DNA from: Gnetum montanum
Taxonomy: Eukaryota > Streptophyta > Gnetopsida > Gnetales > Gnetaceae
NCBI GenBank assembly: GCA_015680685.1
Contig: MNCI01008326.1
Location: 268,312 to 332,311 of the forward strand
DNA: 64,000 nucleotides
Reading direction: 5' to 3'
Both the position numbers and the translations under genes were made by a program. The notes beneath the pieces were generated by a model, which saw only the letters and a program-made list of their open reading frames with translations, had not been told where the DNA came from and made no database searches. Below are positions 44,549 through 57,138 of the stretch, one piece after another; within the stretch, counting starts at the first letter, position 1, and each line of letters starts with the position of its first letter.

Positions 44549-47500
44549 GGCTTCCATGTTGGGATCAACATGGAAATAGGGATTTTTAGAATGGAAACTA
44601 AGAAAAATAGGTTTTGGGATGCTTAGAGGTTCAAGTTTGAGGTTTTGAAACCTTCCTAAGGTAGTTCAAGGTTAGATCCATCAAAATTGGGTGCTTCAAA
44701 AGTCTGTAAAGGCCAAAATGCAAGTTTTGAAGCCTTTCCCCCTATTTCCATGCTAACTAGCATGGAAATGAGGGGGTTCAATGTAAATAACCAAAATCCA
44801 AGAAAAACTAAGATCAAATACGGTCAAACATGTAGATGGGGCCTAAATCTAGAACTTGTGCATCATCTAATTATGTTCCAAGGTAGTTAGAGTTAGTTTT
44901 CAACATTAAAACATGTCAAAATGGCTTTCCACAATTTTTCATGATAGGAATAGTATCTCCAACATGGACAAATATGGGGACACATTTATTGTGGATTCAA
45001 AGTGGTTGAGGAGAACTTCGAAGAGGTTACTAAGCCCCAGGATTGTAGACATCAATTTTGTAAGTTTTTGGCTGATTTTGAGCATGTTTGAATGTTGTTT
45101 AAGGGTACTTAAGGCCTTCCCACATATTTCCACACTAGGGGAGTTACTCTAGTAAGGAAAAAATAGGGGGAATGAATTTTGGAGATGAAATAAGATCAGA
45201 GAAGAAAAATCTTGTGGCTATGAGGTCCTAGGCTTCTCCAACATAGATTTTTAGCTTCTAAGTGTGTCATCTTATAATGAAAAGTGAAAAAGTAGTTTTC
45301 CCCCTGTGTTTCCATGATGGAGGAGTTACTCCAACATCAAAGAAGCAAGAATCCTAGATTTGAGCCAATTCATGTCACAATTGATCATGCATGTTACCTT
45401 TTAGAGTTACTAGGGCCAAGGGCTATGGATCAGAGTGGTTTTTTGGCCTTTCCCATTTTCTCTACATTGGGATGGAGAGATCAACATGGAAAACTAGTAG
45501 AATCCACTTTCTAGCCACCTGGGATCAACCTTGTAAAGTTGAAAAGCTCTAATGGCTATTGCCAAGGTTCTATAGTACATGAAAGGTCATTTAATGTCAT
45601 TTTTAGGTGTTTAGGAGTTCTAAACAAGTTTCCCCTTGATTTTTTATGCTAAGGATATCATAATCAACATGTAGAAGGGGATCCCAAGTGTGGAAGATTC
45701 ATGCATCTCAAATCTAGGTGAAGTTTGACATCAATCAATGCATGTTATCCTTTGGGACTACCGAGGTTGAGGAACAAGGTTTCATGTCAAGTTTTGGAAA
45801 TTTTGGGTATTTCTAAGTTTTTTTTGCCTTATCCTATTTTTTCCATGCTAGGAATGGGATTCTTAGCTTGGAGAACTAGAGGGAATCATTTTTTTTCCTT
45901 TTGACATTAGTTTTTTTGAATTTTGAAGGCTCTAAAAAATTTCAGCAGGGTGCTAGAAAGCATGCAAGTTCAGTTAATGTCATTCTGAGGTATTTATGGA
46001 TCCAAAATGATTCTTTCATCAATTTCCATCATAGATAGCATGTATGGGAGAATATTTAATGTGAAAACACCATAAGACTTAGATCTATCCTAGTTTTGAC
46101 TTCAATTGATTATGGATGTGTGCTTCCAAGGCTGAGGAGATTGAAGACTAGGGTTTGGAGTTAAAACTAGTCAGTTTGTAGGTTTCCTAGGTGGTTTCCA
46201 ATATTTTCCCTCTTTTTCCATTGTAGGGATAGTATGCCTAGGATGGAAAACTAGGGGGAAATGTATTTTTACTTTTTTGCATCATTTTTTATCATGCATG
46301 TAGGTCTTTGATGTCACTAGGAATGATTATCAATGCTTGGTCTAAAAATTTTGCTATTTTAAAGATTGATGAGTGGTTTTGGATGTTCCCCTTGTTTTTT
46401 GGCCTTTTGTGATGTCTTTTGGTCATGCATGTAGGATTTTATAGTTTCTAGTGTCAAATGTTGACATTCGATGTAGAAATTTAGTTGTTTCAATGGTCAT
46501 TAGGTAATTTTTGAGCTTGCCACATTTTCACAATACTATGTCTTCCATGCTTAGCATGAAAAATTATGGGGAATGGCTTTTTAGCTTTTTATGGTCAATC
46601 TAGCTATGAATGAGTGTCTACAAGGTTGCTGGTGTTAGACATCAGTTCTTAAGGTTGAGATTTGGTCATTTTGAAGGTTGTGAAGTGGGTTTTTAGGATT
46701 TCCCCCTTCTATCTAAGTTGAGGGTTGGAGCCTCAGCATCGAAGAGGTCTCATTTAGTGAAGAAAGTTAGATCTAGGGCAAATCGATAGTTGATTGAGCA
46801 TGCATGTTAATCTCTAGGATTTCTAGTCCTGATGATCAATGTTGGGTTTCAAGATTCAATAGTTTGGATGCTTGTAAGTACCTCATGTAATCTCCCTTCT
46901 TTCTTCCATGTTGGGCATGATGGCCCTAATGTGGATGAGAGGAGGATTATAGTTTTGTACCATACTTGACTAGTTTTGAAGCTTTGAAATGTCCTTGAGA
47001 GTTCCAACAAGGTCTAGGGTCACTAGACATCAAGAAATCATTAGATAATCAATATAGGTCTTTTTGGATTCCCCCATATATCCATGCTAAGGGTGAGAGG
47101 CTTAGCATGGAAGAATCCTTCTTAGCATGAAAAACATCAAATCCTAGATTTCAACCAGTTTTAACTAGATTTGGTGGAATTCCGAGGTTGTGGGAGATGC
47201 TTTGTGGGGTTCTATGTTATATGGGGCCAATTTTGAGGTCAAAGCTAGACTAGGTAGGTGCTAGGGGATAAGAGTGGATGTTAGCCCCCTTCTTTGACAT
47301 TGGGAACTACTACCCTAGCATGGAAATTCATGGTTTCTAGCTTTGTTCATGTCTGACCCACTTTTAGGAACCATGGGTTGTAAAAGGCATGTTTGGATTA
47401 TCGAAAATAGTAAAATATTTTTAATTATAAAGATTTTATGAAACAAGAGGCATTTTTCCATGCTAGGCATGGTATTCTCAACATGGATGCATGGGGTTAA

Positions 47501-47640
47501 GTTTTCCATAAGGTTTTAAGTGTCAAATTAGAAAAATGCTTAACATTGATGCCATTTTTGGACAAGAGAGAAGGCATAGGGTGTGGCCCAAAATTCAAAA
47601 ATTTAAAATTTTTGAAAATGAAGTTATTTTCAATCAAAAA
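44549..47640. repeat. Degenerate tandem array, ~185-bp unit, about 17 copies
   Basis: A core of the type TTCCATGCTAGG..TAGCATGGAAAACTAGGGGG, itself an imperfect inverted repeat, recurs at about 44,549, 44,742, 44,931, 45,119, 45,303, 45,450, 45,634, 45,832, 46,017, 46,208, 46,387, 46,530, 46,701, 46,890, 47,070, 47,287 and 47,450. Spacing is mostly 180-198 bases (range 143-217). Units are highly diverged; the short ORFs here (for example 44,913-45,152) are not conserved between units. Confidence 0.75.
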
Positions 47641-49762
47641 CCAATGTGAACTAGAATTTCCATCCTTTGGACTTTAGTGCACTTATAGTTATGCTGCACT
47701 AAGTTAGTAGCTAGGGGTTCAAGGACTACATTTAGGTTTTAGATGAATTTTATATGTCAAATTTCGTAAGTTTTAATCACAACTATCATTCTCCAATAAC
47801 AACACATTGGAGGAGAGCTTTGGCAAAGATTCTTATGGCAACAGCAACCAATTTTCAACATGGAATCCTTCCATCTTCCTCATAGCCAGTATTGATCTTT
47901 GATCCTTCTCATTTTTTAGCCATTTCCAGTGTTGAGCATGCCATGGTGCCAAGGAAATTTTGGGGGGAGGGAGGTGGGGGAAGAGTCAGAACTCCATGAT
48001 CTAGAAGGTGGATGAACATGCACAAGAGCTAGAAGAAGGACATAGGTCCATCTCCATCTAATCTTCTTCTGCTGCTATTCTAAGGTAGGTAATTCTACCT
48101 ATTTTTGCTTTATTTTATGGTTTTTCTAGGTTTTTGCTTCTCATTTGTTAAGGCAATTTTTTCTAGATCTACTCTAGTGGAGGGAATGTTGAATACTTCC
48201 ATGCAAATATATAGTTGTTTCATTGCTTTAGCTTTTGTAGATTTGATTTTGAAAATAGGGCTTGTTGTTTCATTCTTTTTTCTCAAAACTTTGAGATGTG
48301 GCCATTCTTTTTCAAATGTAGGCCTTAGGATTTATTAAAATTAAATTTTAACAAAATATTACCCCATTATTTTGGTGTAAATTTTACTGGGTATCAATGG
48401 TTTTGGCTATTTCGACTGTTTCCATGGCTATATGAAATCATGATTTTGAAGCTTTGACATGAAAACGTAAGCAAGGTTGTGTATTATTTCTTTGGTGAAC
48501 AGATTCAAATTTGAAAACTTGAAGGTGATGGGTTCATAGCTATTTATTTAGTCTTTCTAATGGGTGTTATCGCATTTACTTTGGATTCATAATGATGACG
48601 TTATGGCTGTTTTCCAAACCTTACACAATTAGGTTGTTTGTATCACTTTTGTAATTTCATACAATTTTGAAAATTTTTTATAAGGAAACAGAAAATTTTT
48701 TAACTAATTTCAATTTTTGATTGAGTATTCTTTGGAGTTAGCTTTCCAATGGAGGTGGAATCACTCAAATTGGACTTAAAAAAAATTTTCTATGAATTTT
48801 TTACTAAGCATGTTTAATAAAGATGTTTGTGCCGTTTTTAGATTATTGTCTAAATTGAAAAATTTTTCCTACATCAATGGCAAAGGTCTTAGAAGTTTTC
48901 CAAGGATGTTTGTATAGGACTTGATTTAAGCTTTCAAGTGGTGATGGAATCACTCCTTTTGAGCTCAAATGAATTTTGGCAAATTTTTTACCAACCTTGG
49001 CATAAAGGGGTAAATGTTGATGATTGTGGTTTTGGCTAAATCCTTTTCATGTTTTATGGATATATGGCTATAATTGTCTTGGTTTTAATGGTCATGACTA
49101 TAAGGTTCATAATTTCATGATTCTTTTTGTAGTGGAATCACTAAAATTGAAGCACAAATGAATTTTTAATGAATTTTTTTGACTATGGCTATGTGAAGAA
49201 GGAAAAATCATGGTTGTAGCATATTAACTATTGGGAAAGAGAGCTGGTTTATATGTATAACTTATGTTTTTTATTTTTCAACATGTAAAAATAATGCTTA
49301 ATTTTATGTTAAAGAAGATTAAAAGATTTTTCTATTTTTAGCAATATTTTACTATGGCTACATGGCTTTTTCTAAGCTTATGATTCTTTTTCTAAATTTG
49401 TGCATAGTTTAGATGCTTTTTCTAAATTTATGCATGATTTGCATAATTTAGATGTTTGTTCTAAACTTATGCTTGTTTTTTCTAAATTATGCATAATTTA
49501 AATGCTATTTTCTAAATTTATGCATACTTGCATATTTTTTCCAGATTTATGCATAATTTAGACTAAGACTTTGTTTTGGGCTATAAAATTTTGCTATAAA
49601 GGCTATAAAATATGGTAACAATGCTTTTATGGAATTTCTTAATCTAAGTTAGATAAAAATCTAAGAGCTTTTTTATAGAGGCTGATTTCACCTTTCACTA
49701 GTTGTTTTGTCTAAGTAACTCTAATAGGTCACAATGATTTTTTTCTGCTTTGCTTCATGTAG
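47641..49762 (+). other. Likely 5' UTR and first intron of the plus-strand gene
   Basis: A GC-richer stretch ends CTATTCTAAG at 48,084, followed by GTAGGTAATT, a good splice donor. Then about 1.7 kb of T-rich, non-coding sequence leads to CTTCATGTAG at 49,762, a good acceptor. No frame in the interval is convincing. Confidence 0.4.
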
Positions 49763-50200
49763 GGTCTTTTTGAGGTTTGTCCTCATCATAGTGAAGCTAG
49801 TTGGTATATTGTGCTACATTGGTTATCCCAAGACCAAACCCCACCACATGACATACCTTTTTAGAAACTCTCATTATGGTTCCATCTTGGGGCAAGGGAC
49901 TTCCTTGCTTACCTTCTTATGAACTTCATTGCGATGATTAGAGTTTGATCATCAATGATCAAATCCTAGTAGTGGCTCAAACTACTTTGGATGAATTCAC
50001 TAGGAGTCTTCAATTTAGAACTGCTGTGTATCAATAGTTAAGAGGGGACTTTGATGAATACATTACCAAGTTTAACCATGTATATAAGAAGTGTAAGGAT
50101 GATGGGATAATGCACAACTAGTTGGTAGATGTCAATGGCATAGATCAAACCCTTGTAGCTAGGACATCTACTTAAAGCACACCAAAGAAGAAAAGGAAAG

Positions 50201-50318
50201 GTAAATGTAAAGGCTATAGCTTCTATTGTTTTATATCTATAACTTTAAGTGTTCTATCACTTTTCTTAGTTGTTGAAATTACTCATATGAATGCTACACT
50301 TTGGTTATTGCTTTGCAG
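50201..50318 (+). other. Intron (GT..AG, 118 bases)
   Basis: Donor AAAG/GTAAAT, acceptor TTGCTTTGCAG. Removing it joins AAA AGG AAA G to GA CTT in frame. Confidence 0.55.
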
Positions 50319-51378
50319 GACTTTCCACCTCAGTTCATGTTACTATACCACTTTTAGGTTCATTTCATGAGGATACCCTCATCTTGAAGTTTGGTAAAGT
50401 GACATCAACATAGGAGTGGTGAAATGGATAGGTGCCTAGGTATGTTCAAGGGAACATCTAGCACATAGGTTTTCTTGATGTATTCATAGCACCCATTCCT
50501 TTCATTCTTGTTGCAAAGATGTTGCATGTCATCAAATACTTTGATGAGAAGGTTGATCATTTTAGCACCATCATTTGAGGTGTGAAGGTGAATATGGACA
50601 TAGGTGCTAGCCTCTTTTGCTACTTTCTTCATATCTCTACTTATGGGAAAAAGGTTTCCACTAGGATAGTAGGGGAATCACGCCATCATGATGAAGTTCT
50701 AAAGTGGCATGGTGCCAACATGGGCCACTCTAGAATTTCAATGGATAGCTTCACAAACCCTAATGCAAAGGAATCATATCCTTTATTTAGGTCTCATGCA
50801 TTTTCCCAGCTACTATTCACAAAAGAAGGTAATTGGCCTAGGATAGGGGTGGAGCATTAAAAAGGTCCTAATTGAGAACATCAGATTTGATTGGGTGGTT
50901 TCTTTGGCTACTAGGTATTAGGAGGACATCCTTAGACTCTGTGTTGACACCTCTACAATAATCCATATGTACTTTCCATTTTTTGCAAGTTATCTAAAGA
51001 TATTTACAAAGTTTCTAATGGGGTACAAGAATGGATGATGCATTTTCCATGACACCAACCCACTTTCTAGGCCTTGGATAAAGCACATTTATCAAACAAC
51101 GTAGGCCTAGAATCCACTAGAGGGAATCAATGAAACATTATCTATCACCACTAAGAATCTTGATGTTAGAAAATACAAGTCTCTTAATAGTATTGATAAC
51201 AATGAGCTTCTCATGTTTCTCGCTAGTTTCTAGGATGCTAGATGATGGTGTATGGAGGTCGAAGAGTTAGCAAACAAGATACTCAAGAGGCCTATGGATG
51301 AGGCACCCCCAACATCAAACCAGATTGCCCCGAAGAAGCTTAAGCATAATCTTAGGCCATCGTAGTAGGCAGTTGTAG

Positions 51379-51475
51379 GTATCTTTTATTTAAATTTGAC
51401 TATTTCATGTTTTAATGTTTATGGCTACTTTGTGGTTTCATGTGTTAGCTACTTTTCTATGTGCTATGGCTGTAG
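51379..51475 (+). other. Intron (GT..AG, 97 bases)
   Basis: Donor GTAG/GTATCT, acceptor GCTATGGCTGTAG. Removing it joins GTA G to AC AAG in frame, giving V-D-K. Confidence 0.55.
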
Positions 51476-51901
51476 ACAAGCATCAAGGTATGACAACCCA
51501 AGTTGTTGTGAAGGTAGAACAAAGGCATGTAAAAGAGGCACTCCTAAGGTAGCCTATGGTTGAAGGATTTTCTAATGTAGGTATAGATGATGTAGATGCC
51601 TTTTTTGGTGAGGTGGTACTAGGTACCTCTCCCATCATCATCCAAGAGGAGGAAGAGAAGGAGGAGAGGCCTAATATGCCCATGCCTTAACATTTTTGTT
51701 ATATCTCATTGTTTATATTTGGTTGTCATCCAAACCTTTTAATGATTGTTATGCTTACAGTAGTTCCTAAGTCACCAGTACAAGCTTCCATCCATAAGCT
51801 TCATTTGAAACCATGTTTAGAGACTTAAGACAAAGTAGAGTTCATGTGTGGGATAGCTAAGGACATCATCAATCAATTGCATTAGGTTGCACCCAAGATA
51901 G

Positions 51902-52003
51902 GTAAGGATTTTATTTTATTTTCTTCAGTCATAGGCCTTGCTTACATTATGATTATCTTAGGTTATGCATTATGTTTTGTGGTTGTATTTTATGCTTTTG
52001 TAG
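51902..52003 (+). other. Intron (GT..AG, 102 bases)
   Basis: Donor GATAG/GTAAGG, acceptor TATGCTTTTGTAG. The downstream exon then needs one frame change to read well. Confidence 0.45.
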
Positions 52004-53699
52004 TACCTTATATGGAGTGGAACCACAACAAAGACATGGAGATATATCCTTGACCAAGCTTTCCTTTGATGTATCTAGTGTACTAGTGAAGTTGTACAAG
52101 GCTACTATTGATTTAGCAATGTCATGTGAAAAAATTTCTTGAGAGCTAAAGAGGTCTAATAAATTCCTATGGGAGGAAGTTGTAGCATTAAGGGAAAAGA
52201 CACAAAGGTAGAAGGATATGATTAGAGATCTCTAAAACCATAGGGCCTTTGTGAAATCCCAAGTGGCTAACTCAAGAAAATTACAAACTATGAAAATCAC
52301 ATGGATGCACTACTGGCATGTTGTTTGGGACAAAGTAGCAGTCCTACAAGTGATGATGGAATAATATATGTAGATGAACCTCATCTCCCAGAAGGTTAAG
52401 GATTGAAAGAATAATTGCACTTGGGTCCTAGAGTGGGGCAAGATACAAAAGGTCCATAAGCCATAGTATAAGGTGGATCATGGGGCCTATCTAAAGTGGC
52501 TTAAGGAGGATTTGGTTGAATGATGCAAGAGAGAGTTATTCATCCAAGGGATCTAGGAAAAGAATGATTATTAGCTTTTTAAATGTACTCTCATAGTGGA
52601 TCAATCCATACTCTTTAGATTACCAATGTATAGGTCATACCTCTATAGCTACTACTACCTTTCGGCATTCTCTCTAGCACTATTCTTGGGAATGTTGACT
52701 AGGTCAACATGATAGAGGAATATATCCTTCATCATTTGGAGGAAGGCCCTCCCCATCTACCCCTAGAAATCATGGAGCCAGAATCTCCATAGGTTTGATA
52801 TATTTTATGTTTTAGTTTTGGTTTTGAGTATGGTGTTGACTTTGGATATGGGTTACCAATGGGCTATATGTTGTCATGTTTTAGTCCTTAGAAGACATTG
52901 GTAGCCCCAGTGGTGATGGTGGAAATGACTCACCACTTCCTTCTCTAGATGCCACTCAATAGCCCCCATCAGTTTAGCTTGTTCACTATTTGCTTTTATT
53001 TTCATGTTCATGGCTATGATTAGCCAAGACTATGTTATAGATGGTTGTTATTCATTGACATTCTTTCCACATGTTATGGTCACGGCTATGTATGTTATGG
53101 AAATTTTAACTTTAAATTTAAATTTTTGTTTTATTTTTGGCTATATGCATCTATAGTAGTAGTGAACGTTGTAACTATTGTAAATGTTGAAAATGGCTAT
53201 GTTGTTGTTTTGGTTATAACATTAAATATCTAATCAATGAAATAATAGGATAAGAAAAGAGTGATATAATAATAAAAGGAACATTTGCTAATTTTAGATC
53301 ATTACAGGCATAGGTTATATAGTTTTGCTAGTTTAAGGCCAGGGTGGGCTATCATGCCAGTTTAAGATCTTAGCAAATCATAATGCCAATTTAAAAATTT
53401 AGTGGATGAGGTTGTATGATTATCTTTGCTTTCTTAAGGCCATGATGGGCCATGATGGGCCATGATACTAGTTTAATGTCTTAGCAGATAGGGTTGTAAA
53501 AGATACATATATTTATAAGGGTCTTTTGATGTAAAAGTAAAGAAAGATTATACAAAATAGGTGAAAATGCAAACAAACTTAGGCTACATGCATAGCCTAT
53601 ATAAATGCATACAAAGATATAATAAATTGGAAAATAAAAGTAAGGCTACATGGCTATTAGTGCATCTAGTCATAGAGGCATGGAAAGGTTAATGCAAAC

Positions 53700-54290
53700 T
53701 TCACTTATGTAGATTCTTCCTAATCTTCACAAGATTAGGAATTGAGTAAGGCCTTTTTTTCACAAGCTTATATTTACCATACCCTTTGCTTAAGATGTTA
53801 AATAGGAGTTCATCCCATAATTTATTCCATTGCTTATTGCTATCACTTGTTTTTCTTGTATTTTTATTCTTCATGGCTGGGAGTTTCTTCTTGAAGCTCT
53901 ACTTCAGATCCTTGCTCTATGTCTATGTTGTTGATAGTCATAGGAATCATTTTATCACCATGAATGATGATTTCACCACCCTCATAAGGGAGGTGAATTT
54001 TTTTATGGATGGGAGAGGACATAGCTTGTAATTGAGCCAACTAAGGTCTTTCCAAGATCATGTTGAGTCCTATTGTCTCTTCCACCACCAAGACGTTTGT
54101 GGTTATGGGGAATTGCTTCTTAGCTACAAAATCCAAGGAAATGGACCCCTTAATGGCAACTCTTGATTCATTGAAGGACTTAAGAGCTATAGTGGTTGTG
54201 GGTTGAATTTGCTCAGTTAAGCCCAAGTGTTCAATGATGGTGCATGAAATGAAATTAGTTGTAGCTCCATCATGAACATGCATCTAATGG
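53700..54290 (-). pseudogene. Aspartic protease remnant of the large element
   Basis: Minus-strand frame: HVHDGATTNFISCTIIEHLG (active-site loop with Asp-Gly kept), IALKSFNESRVAIKGSISLD, FPITTNVLVVEETIGLNMIL, then ERP for the usual GRPW. It continues as LAQLQAMSSPIHKKIHLPYE, GGEIIIHGDKM and, near 53,720-53,780, NILSKGYGKYKLVKKRPYSI, which resembles the GKGLGK segment after Tat-type proteases. The frame breaks off at about 53,690, where the nested block starts. Confidence 0.75.
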
Positions 54291-54298
54291 ATTTTAAA

Positions 54299-55800
54299 CT
54301 ATCCTATGAATATGGTTATGAATATAGAGGCCATAGTTACTTCTCCATTTTGGGGATTAACCTTAGTTTTGCTATCATGAAATGTTAAGGGTGTTGACTT
54401 TTCCTCCTTTGGTGATGGAGGAATGATCATTGCATGAATGGATTTCTTGTTAGTAAGAATATCCTTACTAAAGGGGCTAGAAGTTAATATTTTGACCAAC
54501 ACCTAATGATGTGTTGTGAAAGTCATGATCATGTTATATAATCTTAGAGTTGTGTTTTTCTACTTTAGAAAATGGCTAACTTGGTCCATTACACTAAGGA
54601 AGTTTTCATCATTGACCATGCACTTGTTGCCCTGGTTGTGCTTTACTTCATCCATGCATCTCAAAATGCAATCTTTGACCCTAGGATATGGCTATTGTGG
54701 CTCTTCCTCATTGTTTTGGTTATGGGATTTAGTGTCCTCATGTGTCTTGTTGATTGATGGGATTGGGACAAAGGAGGTAATGCATATAGCTGAAATGGGA
54801 GTGAGCTTTAGTGGATATAATTCTTTTTGTGCCTTTATTTTCTGGTCTTCCTTGTTATTATTATTTTTCTTATGCTTTTTCCTTTGTTTGGCTAAAGGTT
54901 TTTGATTGTCATCCACTAGCTCTGAGGAAGATGTAGGAGCATTGGCTACGATATGAGGTCATTGTGTAGTTATTTGGGGTATGGTTTTTTGGGTTGTCTT
55001 AGGTTGGGATACCTTGATGAAAAAAGGTTCCCTAGGAGGCACTAGTAATGGGACTCTTATGAGAAAAGGAGTTCTTGAGCTGTGGGAAGTTGAAGAAGTG
55101 CTTTCATTATAGAGAGGAACTTGAATCATAAATGATTCTCTAGAAAGTCTTTGATTTTCATTAATGTTAAATGTTGAAATAATATAAGAGCTATTATTAA
55201 CATTCAGTGGATCTTTGTAAATCTGTAGTGACTAGTTTTGTGGTTGAAATAGGATGGAAGCATCTAAGGCTAGCTCCCCCTATCTATCATCCTTTGTAGG
55301 TCATCCTTTAGTACAAGGAAAAAGTCTATGTAATGAGTAGGTTTTTGATGATAATCATAGAAGTGATCTAGCTTGAAGTATCTAGGCAACTATAAATCAT
55401 CCTTCATTACTAGAGTGGGATCTTTTTCTATTTTGCATAATTTCTTATGTTTCTTTTGAATGAATTTAGTCATTTGTTTGTGTTTCATATGTCCACATTT
55501 TAATAGCTGGTCTAGCAACTCAGATGGTTTTAATGATAATGTAGTGTATTTGGACTTATGCTTCCTTTTGAAGTTAGGTCTAGTTTTTGTCAATGTATTG
55601 GCCCCAAAGGTTGATGGTTGGTTATCATGGTCATTCATAGGGTCCCTAGGTGGATTGATCTTTAGCCCTTGGTTCATGGTCTTCATTTCATTGGTTATAG
55701 TGCCTATAGTCTTATTTTTTTGTTTTCTCTTTTCTTTGTCTCTTCATATGTGTTGGTTTTTATATGTTATATAGGATGGATCATGACTAGCCTTCATAGC
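54299..55800 (-). pseudogene. C-terminal gag/linker of the large element
   Basis: Minus strand. The frame 55,390-55,686 reads TRPNFKRKHKSKYTTLSLKP, SELLDQLLKCGHMKHK, then RYFKLDHFYDYHQKPTHYID, FFLVLKDDLQRMIDRG near 55,300. This parallels the Tat-group gag tail with its C-x-YH-x-GH-x-C-x-LK-x-I-x-LI motif, the Cys residues being lost. Plus-strand hydrophobic frames at 54,516-54,905 and 55,460-55,774 are antisense shadows. Confidence 0.6.
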
Positions 55801-55899
55801 ATCCTCTATATTTTTAGTTTAAGAGAATGCCTAGCTAAGGGACTGTGAGTCAAGGTAGTAGAGTTTAGACTTGATGAAGTAATTAACTACTCCCTTAAA

Positions 55900-57138
55900 T
55901 ATGGCTAACAAATGGGCTTTGGCTATAGGCTCTAGTATTTAATTCAATAATCTATTTCACTGCTAAATGAATTTCTACATGACTTCTAAGGGACCCTTCT
56001 TGACCTTTATGAGTTGGTCAAGCATTATGTCAAGCTTCAAGTTATACTTGAAGTGGTTGACAAACTAGGCTACTAAGTCCTCCAAAGAGAATATAGATCC
56101 TCTAGGTAATGCATGGTACCAATCAAGTGCTTTCTTGGTCAAATACATAGGAAATATCCTCATGATTGTATGAGGCCATGGATGCAAGAGTAAACATTTA
56201 GATTGAAAGGTAATAAGGTGAGCATTAGGGTTAGGTTATCAATTATATTTACTAAATTGGAAAATAGGGATACCATGAGGAACTGTCAAGGATGGGACTA
56301 TAGGACTTATGGGATCATCTTGGTAGAAATCCATAAGCTTGATAATTTATGTGGTAGAGGCTTTAAGCCTTTTTAGCTCCTCCATCATTTCTTGGATCAT
56401 TTGAAAGGATAGATCAGAGCCTTGCAATAGCCCCATCAGTTGTGAGGTTTATAAATAAGGTTGTGGTATCTGTTGTGAGGCTTTTGGCCTTGCTATGGAT
56501 TGCAAGATGAAAGAAAGAGGTTGTGTCATGGTCATAGCTCATGGGTCAAAAAAATAAAAACATGTTTCTTCTAGTACTTGAGGCACAAATCAAACAAATG
56601 GGGTATGTGACCACTGTGTTGCTTGGGGTCCCATGGTTGACTCCACATGAGTAGTTAAGAGACTAGTAGTGGTAAAAATAATCATTGATGGTTTTATATA
56701 TCGAGATTGTATTGTAACTGGTATTGATGTATTATAGTTTGTTGTTTGTGGAATTGACTAAGTGTGATGTGTGGCTATAACTAGCATGGGATTTGGCATA
56801 GTAAGCTAGGAAGGAGTGGAAGATGGTGGCATCATGCCCATAGAGAAAACAAAAGCATTAGAGGAAGGTGTTGTGACCTTGATAAATTTTTGTTGAAACA
56901 TCCCTCCCAAGATGTTTTTAGGCTCAAATTCAACATTAAATTCATCCTCCTCTTCTTGTTGTTCGTCAAAGGTATGCTTGTCTTCTTCTTGTTCCATGGT
57001 AATCAATTGGATTAGGAGGCAAGCATAGATGTCATTAAGGGAAATTTGGTCATATGGGGAAGGGATGTACTCCTTCCCATTCTTATGTATGAGCTCAAAC
57101 TCCCTCTTGACATCTACTTGAATATGTGGAATTAGCAT
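55900..57138 (-). pseudogene. gag: Gag remnant of the large element
   Basis: Starts on the minus strand at 57,138 with an open stretch of 110 codons (acidic: EQEEDKHTFDEQQEEEDEFN). The retrotransposon-gag core lies at about 55,950-56,330: PNPNAHLITFQSKCLLLHPW, IMRIFPMYLTKKALDWYHAL, RGSIFSLEDLVA, FVNHFKYNLKLDIMLDQLIK, KKGPLRSHVEIHLAVK. The Phe-P-x-L-x-A-x-WY-x-L and sI-x-L-F pattern is diagnostic for gypsy gag. Interrupted by several stops. Confidence 0.75.

Larger units (their letters stand above)
49763..52795 (+). pseudogene. Multi-exon gene remnant, unrecognised, antisense to the host element
   Basis: Exons inferred: 49,763-50,200; 50,319-51,378; 51,476 to about 51,690; about 51,760-51,901; 52,004-52,795. 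Introns at 50,201-50,318, 51,379-51,475 and 51,902-52,003 have GT..AG ends, are T-rich and 97-118 bases long. The first two joins keep the reading frame exactly (KKKRK-G-LSTSV and AVV-D-KHQG). Exon 2 reads TIPLLGSFHEDTLILKFGKV, later YFPFFASYLKIFTKFLMGYK, with one frame change near 50,820; exon 5 is coiled coil (KLYKATIDLAMSCEKIS). Scattered stops make it a pseudogene. I do not recognise the family. Confidence 0.55.
43990..53690. mobile_element. Nested ~9.7-kb block between protease and RT
   Basis: Coherent pol reading stops at about 53,700 on one side and resumes at about 43,985 on the other, so the block interrupts pol. Its two ends carry similar phrases in the same order: TTTAAGGCC..GTGGGCTATCATGCCAG, then GGCTATATAAAGGCC or GCCTATATAAATGCA, at about 44,090-44,310 and 53,325-53,610. 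These may be degenerate LTRs, but similarity is weak and no target duplication was identified. Inside are a ~185-bp tandem array and a plus-strand multi-exon gene remnant. Confidence 0.45.

Noticed and set aside
54516-54905. 129-codon plus-strand ORF that looks like a membrane protein
   Set aside because: It is antisense to the gag-protease linker of the minus-strand element. The hydrophobic residues come from complements of Lys/Glu codons.
55460-55774. 104-codon hydrophobic plus-strand ORF
   Set aside because: Antisense to the basic gag tail; a shadow.
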